Part shown: positions 34,001-44,700 of the stretch, one piece after another
How positions within the stretch are numbered: position 1 is the stretch's first letter
Layout of the letters: each line of letters begins with the position of its first letter
Assembly: GCA_000310025.1 (NCBI GenBank)
Contig: FN649751.1
Coordinates: forward strand, 5,202,236 to 5,266,235
Length of the DNA: 64,000 bases
From: Ectocarpus siliculosus
Taxonomy: Eukaryota > Sar > Phaeophyceae > Ectocarpales > Ectocarpaceae
Reading direction: 5' to 3'
Notes under the pieces: generated by a model
Databases searched by the model: none
What the model was told of the DNA's origin: nothing
What the model saw: only the letters and a program-made list of their open reading frames with translations
Translations under genes and position numbers: made by a program

Positions 34001-36321
34001 GCATACACACCCCGGCTGCATCAGATTCTCTCGACAGCAAATAGGTGCGTAACTCGTGCGCCGACATACTCCTGGATCGAAAGAGCCCAATAGCAGAGGT
34101 GTTGGTAGTAGCCAACATGACTCATGGCGGGAGTTAGGATGTTAGTTGCCTTACAGCTTTCAAAGACGAGCATTCCTTATCGCCTGCTGTGATCTAAGAG
34201 CAAAAGCAAGACTGCCCTAAATAAACAACCCGAAGCGCCGGCGGAACCACTGGAGACAATCGATGCACTGGCTGTGTAACACACGCGTGCCTTTCTTTAC
34301 CAGTAGCCTACGCAGGGTTTCTATTATGCGAGCATGTTGGATGAAGTATGGAATCGGTGGGAATTTCGGTTAGGGTTAAAGCCTTCGTATCCCCTGCCTC
34401 TCTTAAGTCATAGATGAGCGACTTAACATCTTCGCGTAGGCGGTCCTGTCTCACAGAGCGGTCGTGAAAGTCGGCCAACACTACGCCCGGCGCTCACGTT
34501 TTTGAGACGGTGGCTCTCTGGTCCGGGTGCTTCTTGAGGCCCACGAGTGCGTTGAGTAGGGTCGACTTGCCCACGTTGGACCTGCCAACCAGGGCTACCT
34601 CGGGTAGGCTAGCTGCCGCAGGGGGGATCTGTTAGGAGCAAAAGCAACAGAGTAACAACAACAGCAGAGGAACGTGTGTTCGTCAAACACAATAGAGTTG
34701 GGGTTTTCACAATATACAAGGATGATGGAAGAAGGGGCACGGGGGCACTTTTTGTGGCTTGTCTTCGCGGTGGACGTCCGATCAAGTCTCGACACTGAGT
34801 GGGGTAGTGTTGGGGGGGGGCGTACTCTGATGTTCTGCATGCCTTCGTTGTTAGACCATTGACCACGCGTCCTCGAGAGAACGGAGCATTGTTCCCATAG
34901 GACCGATCACCGATGGCCAATCGTTCCTTCCTACTTTGCCTAAGGTGGCTCAAAAACGTTTCCCCTACCCTATTTATCAACATGGTGCTGGGAGTGTGTG
35001 TGTCAAAGGAGACAACCATGCATCTCCGTTGAGACGGAGTTCCGGTTCTTTTCGAGCTCCTGCTGACGGCTTGACTGCCGGCGTGCGCGATTTTGGAAGG
35101 AGGGGTTGGGGGCGTGCGCTTTACCTCCTCAAGCGTGGTAGCGGAAGATAGCTGCTTCACGGCCCACGTAGGGTGGTCGAACGTCCTGGGCTTGGCCGCG
35201 GTAACCGTAGCTCCAGGCACGGCAGAGGATACGGCACCCCTGTAGGTGTTGTGCGGACGGTATTGTAGGCGCAGAGCCGGCAGAGATTCAGCGCGCGAGG
35301 TCGAAGGCAAGAGTCGTCGGAGTTGCGACGATGGCCTCGTTAGATGTAACGAACGCTGTTGATAGAAGCGTCAGACTGGAGCATCAGCCACGGGCAAGTT
35401 TGAACGTTGTACAGCCACACAAACTCCCGTTCCAAATTGAGAACCGGTACCGGCTCGGGGTCACCGACGACAAGGATGAGGCGGGTTTGTACCGCGTTTG
35501 GACAGGGTAAACGCATGCGTAGGCTACCGCAGTATGTACTACAAGCCGACCGTTGAAAAAGGAGTGGCGTACATAGCGCAAACTGCCGTGTAGTCTACCC
35601 GAGAGAACAGTGCAGCGTGCGAGCGGTAACGATGCAAGCGTCTGGTCGTCGCCAAGAACCGCACCTTCGGTAGAGACGAAGCTTTCGACCCCGTTCGATT
35701 TTTTTTTTCTCCATGCCCAGCCCCAGCGCGTCCAAATGCCGCATCACCTTGGCGTCGACAGCGATCTATGATGCGACACGAAAGCATCGGCGCGGGTTGC
35801 CTCAGTTGGGAACAAATAATAGAAAACTTCTCTTCCTGGAGTAAGTATAATAGCGCCCTGTTGATGTGTGCAGTAGTCGGCTGTGCATGTTCTCGTTTAG
35901 AGCCCATCATCCGTTCCAGTGCGACCTATCTGGGGTGTATACAGATGGTGAAGAGCACGCTGACCTTCGCCCTTCGAAACATGAACCCTTTGGATGCACA
36001 TGCCAAATCAACAACGTGGTGTGGAAGGATGACTGCCATCGGTAAATATCTACAAAGGCTGCGGTGGCTCTCTTGCATACTCTGTGGCATGGCGGGACTG
36101 TCAACCACCCGACCGACCTCCACCTTGCTGATTCCACACACCTGTTTGAATTGCTGCCGCTTGCTGATTTCCGGTCCTGCTGGTTCCGTAGAAAACACGC
36201 GAACAGCAGTGCCACCGCTGCTTCCCGTCCATGCTCCCTGCGGCTGTCGGCAGCTCAATCGCAAGCCGCCAGTTGCGGACACTTGACGTGGACGACATCG
36301 CGCGAAGCCTGATCGAAACAT
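31092..36321 (-). CDS. EngB/YihA (GTPBP8)-type ribosome-assembly GTPase, organellar
   Basis: Nine minus-strand exons: 36321-36142, 35355-35125, 34628-34498, 33274-33179 (start uncertain), 33150-33069, 32624-32586, 32372-32276, 31859-31753 and 31259-31092. All phases match; about 376 residues. The first two exons are Arg/Ser/Ala-rich and lack acids (MFRSGFARCRPRQ), typical of a mitochondrial or plastid presequence. The G domain begins VALVGRSNVGKSTLLNALVG (G1, GxxxxGKS). G3 is DMPGYGFA, the EngB hallmark. G4 is LTKCDLVK (TKxD), and G5-like VMTLSALKG follows. Between G3 and G4 are YLRGRGAPL and LLLDARHGFKKAD, also typical. These GTPases help assemble the large subunit of bacterial-type ribosomes. 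G2/switch I is odd: the usual TPGxT is replaced by KLPGFRIRLF after an insert. The first exon is assigned only by phase and its presequence character. A C-terminal Ala run and acidic tail follow the domain. Confidence 0.85.
34811..34920 (+). repeat. Decayed partial copy of the G-flanked intronic repeat
   Basis: A G run is followed by CGTACTCTGATG, then CTGCATGCC, TTAGACCATTGACC and CGGAGCA in the same order and spacing as the starts of the copies at 43020 and 50216. Only about the first 110 bases are recognisable. It lies in intron 2 of the EngB-like gene, in antisense to that gene. Confidence 0.7.
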
Positions 36322-38932
36322 TTTGGCTAGACCGCTCTCGAGCTGGTTTGTCGAGCGCACGCAAGAGCGGATCAACGCCAGATTGGAGGCAGTTGTCTCC
36401 AAAACCCAATTACCAGCGGGGCAGCATGTATGTGTGCGTGTCAGCTGGCAATCCACCTTGCAAGTGCAGTACGGCAGTGCTGCTGTGGCCGTGGAACAGG
36501 GAACGGTTTGAACGTAACGCAGCGGGTGCTGCGCAGACTGTGCTGGGGGAGGCGTGAAATGTGATCGACGGAACTCCCGGTTTCCCCGTGAGCCTCTCCC
36601 ATCTCGACCTGCCACCGCCACCCCCACCGCTGGCACTGACTGCCTGGGCAACTGCTCTGCCTGGACAGATCAGGTACGCTGATTGCCACTGCTTCGCACT
36701 TGCTTGATGCACTTCGCACCTCCATTTGTATCGCGTATCGATGCATCAAATCCCGCAAATGAGCACTTGGGAACTTGGGAATTATGATCCGAGATCCGGA
36801 ACTAGACTACACTGCTTACAACAACACCGCCTTTTTTGCACACCTTTTCGGACTACTTTGTTCGTGCATGCAACACATCCATGCAAACAGCTCACGCCTT
36901 GCGCATGCTGTCCGTACACGTTTGTTGGGAGCAGGGGTAAGCTTTGGCTAACTGGTAGCATGTATATTGATTGTAGTCGGTGGCTTATTGTGATAACTTG
37001 GCACTCACTGCTTCGCGGCTACACGAGTATATGCTGCGTTTTGTGTGCTTTGTTGATTCGTGATCTGCGGGGAGACCTACACCTGGTGACCGTGACCTTG
37101 CTGTACGGGGATACCTTGTGCCGAACGTATAAGCAATTGCTGGATGCGCATGGGGATCACGCGCCAACAAAATAAACGCGACTCACAGAAGAAACAACAC
37201 CGAACGTTTCACATTTTCCCCTAAATATGTAGTGTTGCGTTCACTCTGGAATTTGAAACCGCGATTGTGTTTGAAAACCGACCGAGACTAGAGGTTCAGT
37301 ACATGGGCGTCACAAAAAAGCTGCAACAGCAGGGTTTGGGTTGTTGGCGAGGGAGAGGGGATCGATCCCATGATAAAATTGAGGTGACGCACCACCGCGG
37401 AGGGCGCCTTCCGTGTAACCCCACATCGTAGCTCCGCAGAGGCAAAGGCAACACCATACGGCTTGCTACCGGCGGTTTTTCCGTGCAGGACGTTGTGACC
37501 AGCGTGACTAAAAACTAAAAACTAACGGCATTGTAGAACATCCAACAGACACCGGGGCGAAAAAAAAAATGATCTGGCTGCGCGGAACAAAATACTTCAC
37601 ACAACATCCATCACACGTGTGTCTAACGGATGTCTACATATCCAACCACTGGCTCATGCGCGCCTCTTTGCGTCTATCCAAGCCATTCGTTCACCAGACA
37701 GCTGTACCTATGTACTGCGGTAACCTGCAGGGTACAAGGTACCAGGTGCTTGGGGCGCGAATATTGGCATATGCTACGGCTGAATGTACATGTATGTGCT
37801 GCTAGATGACACCACTTTTTCTCTCTCAAGAGTTTTCTTCCGTGGTCAGGCCATCACCCCCAACCAATTGCCCTCGCTCCGTTTGCAGTACTTGGCAAGA
37901 ACCAAGGGTTGCGGGTGTCGGGTCGGCTCTGTTGTAGAAAATGGAGGTGCTGTAGATTACTTGATACTTTTACTAAATACGTAGGTTGGGGTGGGGTTAA
38001 GGTCGACCTTGTTGCTACCAATTTTCGGTTGAACGAATCCGGCGCGGCGACGCACGTAGACAGAGAGTGGTTGGAGTTTAGGTGTGTCGCGCGTCAGTTG
38101 TCGTGCCACGACTACTGAAGTCGCGACTTGCAGAATTTGTCGTCTATAAGGTGTATTTTAGAACTACAGCAGTAGATCCTTTCGCATGTTTGCTCGGCCT
38201 TTCAAACGTATTTTTGGCCGGCTTTTTCTTGGAATCGTTTGAGATTTGAATTATCTTTGAACTCCTTCGTTTTTCGTTGCGGCGTGCAAAGTTTTGAATG
38301 TCCGCGTGTATTCTTTGCCCATTCGGCTGTACTGTCTGTGTAGCAACAGACCCAGCACGACGTACCACCACATCCAGCAAGTCAAGGCTACCATGTCGTT
38401 TGATCAAAAATCGAGTATCGCATACATTGTAGAGAATATTATTCGGGGACATGGACTATCTATTTACTTGAAATCGCGACCGAGGTGCTGAAGAACACCC
38501 CTACTGTATTGTTGTCTTCGGCCCGTGTCCTCTCGTATCTTCATGTCGCAATTTTTTACAAGCGTTCTCATGGTTAACGCGTACGCATACTCCATTCATG
38601 ATTCTCACAAGTTGTATGTCCGAGAAGCACTCGCCGCCGCCAGCATGTTCGGCGGCGAAACACCTCCCGACGAAACGGTTTCACGAACCGGATCGTCACC
38701 AACACCGCCACCAACACCGATCAAAGTTGTAAGAAGTTTGGCTGGACAGAATCATCGTTTTTGGGCAGGGAGGCAAGTTTGTGTAGGAGGCATCCTCTGC
38801 CAGCAGTAGTCCGGTGTTCTTGCCTCACGGTCTGTACCTCGTGTGTATTTGTCCTTGTGCCTGCCGTGGCTGTCGTCGTTCTCTTGTGTCCGTTCCCGTG
38901 TACGCATCTTTACCGATGAAGCGGGGGGTGGC
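36322..38932. other. Intergenic between divergent EngB-like and helicase genes
   Basis: This 2.6-kb stretch separates the presequence exon of the EngB-like gene (-) from the helicase start (+), so it should hold two promoters and the helicase 5' UTR. No supported exon was found. A short open segment with Pro/Thr-rich coding at 38645-38728 was considered and set aside because its phase does not fit. Confidence 0.45.
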
Positions 38933-38936
38933 ATGA
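38916..38936 (+). promoter_or_regulatory. Six-codon upstream ORF overlapping the helicase start codon
   Basis: An ATG at 38916 opens a frame of six codons (MKRGVA) whose TGA (38934-38936) overlaps the ATG of the helicase (38933-38935) as ATGA. If the leader is transcribed here, ribosomes that translate the short frame would terminate on top of the main start, a layout known to allow coupled reinitiation. Whether the leader includes this stretch is inferred. Confidence 0.5.
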
Positions 38937-39444
38937 CCCAGGGGTCTAGGTTCGGGGGAAGGAAGAGCCCCAGCCCCGGCCCACCCCGCTCGGAGAGTCT
39001 TCAGCAGCAGCCGTGGCAGCAACCTGGACCGCCTGTGGTTGGGATGGCGTCGCTGACCGAACAACAACACCAGCAGCAGCAGCAGCAGCAGCACCCAGCG
39101 CTTTTCCAGCAGCAGCACCCAGCGCTGGTCCAGCAGCAGTCAGGGCCACTAGCGGCGATTGGGATAGCAGGAGCCGCCGCGCTCCAGAACAATATGGTGG
39201 CCCATCCGCAGCAACCGCTCCCCGTGACTCGAGGCCCCGCGGTGGTGGTGAGTCCGCGAGCACTGCTAGCGGCCCCCGGGGCGGCAGTGCGGGGTCCAGG
39301 GAGCCCTTCGCCGCCCTTGTCGCTCGAAGGGTGGCCCTCTCTGCAGGCGGCGATGGCAAGCTTGGCCCCCGGGGCAACGGTCGGAGGCCCTCCTCGCGCT
39401 CTTGCGAGTCCTCCGCCACCCCCAGGAGTCATTGGCGGGGCTTG

Positions 39445-39502
<58 letters not shown>

Positions 39503-42500
39503 GCGCCGTCGATGCAGATGCAGCCACACATGCAGCAGCATCACCCGCAGGTTCGAATGCAGCCATATTTCCCGCCACAGCAAGTTTTCCCGCAACCTCA
39601 GCGGCAGATGCAGCCTTTCCCGCAACAGCAACAGCAGCTGATGCCGCCATCCAGCATCCCCATGGGGCCTGCGATGTTCAACCACCCCCCCGCGCATCAC
39701 TTTCAGCACGTGGGCATGGCTCCGGGTTTCGTGCCCATTCAGCAGCAACAACAACAACAACAGCCATTCCAAGGGCAGATGGTGGGGCCGTCTCAAGCCT
39801 TGTACATGGCGCAGTTGCCGGGGGGGGCGCAGATGGGGCGGGATCAAGGGCCGGCTGCCAACGAGCAACACACGATGTGGACCCTCAAGCTGCACAGGCG
39901 GAGGATTGCGGTGCTGAAGAAGCGGCGACGGGCAGAGGCGGCAACCGGGGCCCAGCCAGCAGCAGTCGCGCCGCATCCGGGGGAGACGGACGGGGCGGGG
40001 TCTCCTGATTGTTCCCCCGCGTCGCCCAGTGGGTTCCGCCCCTTGCCGCTGGGCTCGAGCGTCGGGGATGACTTGGGACACGTTTCGAGCAAGCTTGACC
40101 AATGGACTGTATCTCTCGGGGGAGCGCTTGCCTCCAACACGGAGGTCAGTAACTCTTGCCGTGGGTTGTGTTGTTGGCGTGTTTTGGTTCTCCATCGTTT
40201 TTTCTTGCACGCGCGTGGTGGTGGTGGTGGTGGTGGTGGGGGGGGTGCTAAGGGGAGGGGGATGTTTGCTTCTCGTAACACCCTTGGGAGGCAGTAGTAG
40301 ATTCGCCTTTTCGGTATAATCGTCCCCCTTTTCCTTCTTCTAAACCGGCATTTGCGCTCCGTCTGACCGGAAGGTGTGCGATTACGTCACGAAAGGCAAG
40401 TATGGCGTGGTTCTGAGCCTCGGAGAGGACCCGGAACCGCCGGTGGTCGACTTCGGCGACGTCGCCACGGTGGTTCCGTCTCCCCGAGAAGGAGGGAGGG
40501 GGGGGGGACGCGGACAGCAGCCTCTAGCTGAAAACGGGGAGGACCAAGCGGCCGAGCGACCCTCCGAGTGGGGGGCGACGCAGCACGACGACTCCGTGTG
40601 GGGGGCGGGGTGGGGGCAGAACGGACAGCAGACGCTCGGAAACGGCGGGATGCAAGGGCGAGAGGACCGGGACGAGGAGGAGGAGGACGGCGAATACCTT
40701 CCGCAAGGGTGAGAAGTTTTTTTTTGTTGTAGTTTGTCCTCCTCCGGTGAACAGAGGGCTTGCTGGTGTTGCTCCGCTACTGATTGGTGCGCAAACAATC
40801 AAACGCGCTTGTTTTCGCCGTTTCCTGGCTAAATACCCAACGTCTGGCGCGCTGGTGGAGTGAATGAGTAGAGAAGCAGGGGTGCAGGGCAGGGCGAGGG
40901 GGGTGAAGAGGGTGAGAGGTAGCCAGTGACGCCTTTACCGGTTAAACCTTTTGCCACCCGTGCCTCTTGCATCGTGTAAAGCCTTGGCATGGCGCAGTCT
41001 GGACGATATTGAGAACGACGATGTCAGTCGATGCATGTAACTACCCGAATAAAAACACGCAAGTCTTGATTATGCTCCGCCGTGCAATACCACCGCTACA
41101 TGCATCAATAGCTGTACAGTCGCCGTAGACACCCACATTGCGGCTTACTTACTATGTATCCAAAACACGATTCCTGGCAGTCGATTGATTTTAACACCTC
41201 CGCCGCCGCCGCTCCCCGTCCGTGTGCCCGATCGTCCCTCTGCCGCCCAACGCTCATCACAGATACAACTTTTCGAGAGAACGGCGGGCGGTCATGCACC
41301 CCAAGCAGCAGCAGCAGCAGCAGCAGTCTTCTTCAAGGGGTCGAGGGCAGGACGGCGTCACGGGCAGCACGGGAGGGGCCGCCAAGGTCGAAAGCACCCC
41401 CAGCATAAGCTTCGGTGATTTCGAGGGACGGGCTGCTCACTGGGAGGACGAAGAAGACGACGATGACGATGAGGACGGCACCGGTGGGTCGACCGGCTCG
41501 GGCAAGGATGACGTCGCTTCCGGGCCTGGGGACGCGTTTTCTCCGAGAAAGGGGGACACCCAGATGGGGGAGGAAGAGGGCGGCGAAGGGGAGGAGGAGG
41601 AGGAGGAGGAGGAGGAGGATGTGGCGAGCGTGGTGCGGACGCTGGAGTTGAACAACTTCAGCAACAGGCGTGTCTTCTTAGAGGTGAAGCACCCCACGTT
41701 TTTTGTGTTCCGCGTCTCCTCCCCCCGGCTTCTTTTTTTGTCCTCGGCTGTCGTCCTTTTGCGGTGGGAGGCGCGTGCGTGATGAGCGTGTTTTGGGCAC
41801 CCCGGCAATAATATTACCGCACAAGCACGCGGAGGAGACCTAACGGCTTACAGGACGTATCTCGCTGGGTTTGCGCTCCGTGTGCGATGCTTGGCGCACC
41901 AACAGGACTTACGGCTGATGCCTAGGGACGATGCGGGAAGAGCACCCCCCTTCATCGTGAGGATAGGCAACGAGCTAGACTCGTCTCTGCGGCACACGCA
42001 AGAGGAGGAGGGGGGTCGCAGACGGTACAGCTTGGCACCGGGGACCCACTTGGAGGTGGAGGTGGAGTTCAACCGTCAAAATCAGGTACAACTAAATGTG
42101 TCTTTCGGTTGATGTGATTGTGGAAATCAATCACCAAAATCAGACACATGCTGTTCTTTGTTGTTGAACAAATCGTCTGGTCTGGGCTCTACGGAGCTGG
42201 ACGCACCACGGTGTGGAAACTGTCCCCCAACCTTGACGGGGTGTACGCCTGCTGCTCTGCCGTCCGTGTGCGTAGCTCTCTATCCGTTTCGCTGTCTCTC
42301 CATTCCGCCATTCATTCCTACCGTCTTCCTCACGCTCGCGCCCATCTGGCTGTCTTTTTCTGTCTCCGACGCATTCCTCGACCACAGGCAGGGTTCTGCG
42401 GAAAGTGGCTGACGCTCGCGCTCAGCGTCGTCGATCCCTCGCCACCGAACCAGCCGCTCCTGCACCTCGTGGATCGCGTAGAGCGGACGTTCGTGCTTGG

Positions 42501-44667
42501 AACCAGGTAACCACACCACTGCTGTTCTCCATTTTCACCTCTTCCACCACGTGTCGCATAGGATACCACGAGGGCGACGTCTAGAACCGCTGCTGGAAGG
42601 TTCCATGTGTGACATGATATGATTCCGCTCGTGCTGCAGTCTGCGTCGAGCAACTGGCCGTTGGTTGGGGGGGGGGCGGGGTGTTGTCACAGGATGTATG
42701 ACGCGCGTCCCCCTTCCTAGCCAGCACCGGCAGAGGGAGAAGATGTTCGAGGGGAAACAATGAGTGCCACGGGGGGCAACAGCTCGAGGAAGGGGCGATA
42801 GAAACTGCTGGCCGCGCAAACCCCACCACTCCGTGGAAGTTCATCTCATCGTTTCGGGCCTCTCGGGCATCCACGAGCAACCCAGTATTAGGAACAGCAG
42901 CAGTTGAGGAAGCTACATTCGTACTCGGCAACCTGGCTTGTACGTTTTGATGGGAAATCCGCCCATCCGAAAAAGAAAAAAAGACGCACACACACACACA
43001 GGTCTAACTACAGCAGGCAGGGGGGGGGGGGGGTGTACTCATAGTCGTGCATGCCGTAGTCGTTTGACCATTGACCTCGCATCCCTACAAAGCCGGGACG
43101 GAGCACGCCGGGTTCTCACCGGACCAGGCTCTCACATCACCAAGCGCGAAGCGCCGTGAGGTATTTGGCGAGTCGCATGAAGGGTGAGCTGCATCCTGCT
43201 AAGGGTGTTCGGCATCTTGTGCTTACTTCCTTGCGTACGGATGACAGCTGCGTATGACTTAATTTATTTTCTGGTGCTTTCACTTCCAGAGACAGTTATA
43301 AGCACTGTGTAACTGCCTCGAGGAAGCTTGACCATTTTAACACAACGTGGTGCGATCATCCCCCGTTGCGCGGAGTGAGGTTTCTCGACCCCGCACAACA
43401 TGATCTACTCGACCACCATTATGGTTACCGCCAAAAAAAAAAAAAAACGAGGTAAAAAAAAAAAAAACGGTAACCTGGTTGCCGAGTTCACGAAGTGAAT
43501 TGGCTTCTTTTACAACGTCTTTGCCAAGCGACGAAAACCCAACCCCGATGGCAAACACCGAGTGGGGGGCTTGTTTTACAACGTCGTTGCCAAGCGACGA
43601 AAACCCAAACCCCGATGGCAAACACCGGGGGGGGGGGGGAAGCAGGGGGGGGGGGGGNNNNNNNNNNNNNNNNNNNNNNNNNNNNNNNNNNNNNNNNNNN
43701 NNNNNNNNNNNNNNNNNNNNNNNNNNNNNNNNNNNNNNNNNNNNNNNNNNNNNNNNNTTGGAACCGGGTAACCACACCCGGGGGGGGGGGGTCATCCGAC
43801 TCTCTGCCGGCCCTATCATGGTCTTGACGATACGGATTTGTTTTTGGGGGGGGATAGGCAACTCACGGCAGATTACGGTCTACCCGCCGGCGTGCTACAC
43901 CACTTGGCACGAACCCTGGGTTGCGATCTTCGAAACTCGACACCATCTGGACAGCAACAGGCTTTGTACCCATACGCAAAAGACACTATGATGGCAGCGA
44001 GTGCTTCTTGTGAAACCCGTCGTCGAAACCTTTCCGCCACCGCTACCCGGCTATTATTTCGTCTCTGTAGACTCTTGGCCCAGGCGGTGGACGGCCGTGC
44101 CGCGGCGGTCCTCAGCGCCGAGGCGAGGCGTTTCTTGCCGGCCGCTCACCGCGAGTGGTTCAAGAATCCCGTCAAGGTAACCGCGGGAACGGGTGGGGCG
44201 CAGCTCGTGCGGAGTTGGAAATAGTTTTGGGGGTTCGGGGTGGGGGTGGGGGGGGGTTACTGGCTCTGTGAGAACCAGAAAGTCTGTTATTTTTCTGTTT
44301 TTTGGAGGAGGAGGGGCCCTGTGATGCGGCTTTCTGTCGTAACCTTGCCGGTTCTGGAATGCTGGTGGTACGGTACAAGAACCATTTGGCCTGGCGGTAT
44401 GATACACGAATTATATGGCGCCGGAGCCGCGGCTTCCTCTGTTGGTTTGCTGTGTTCGTGCTATTCTGCCTGAATTTATGCCTTCTTTGCCAAGTCCAGG
44501 GCTCGCAGCAAGCGGGTTTCACTTCTTCGATTAACGTGCGCGCGATATACAACTGACATAAAGCCGTACCGTTGGCACAAGCTTTCCAAGCACGCAGCTG
44601 ATTCCGTGTGTTCCACGGAAGCAAAACCCCGTTCGACTCGATGCCTCTCTGGTGCCGGGCTTCTCAC

Positions 44668-44700
<33 letters not shown>

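Noticed and set aside
38645-38728. Pro/Thr-rich ATG exon (MFGGETPPDETV...) as first exon of the helicase
   Set aside because: It ends at a fair donor in phase 0, but every AG acceptor before the helicase ATG needs phase 1, so the two cannot be joined in frame.
39266-40210. Long minus-strand open frame (about 314 codons) opposite helicase exon 1
   Set aside because: It is the antisense shadow of CAG-rich coding sequence (poly-Leu, poly-Cys or poly-Ala in other frames) and has no family match.
43379-43400. TTCTCGACCCC as a Pol III B box, making the repeat a SINE
   Set aside because: It departs from the GGTTCGANNCC consensus and no A box was found at the right distance; the element class is left open.
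43337-43991. Open frames running through the second N gap
   Set aside because: They exist only because N positions are read as sense codons; the flanks are repeat and intron.
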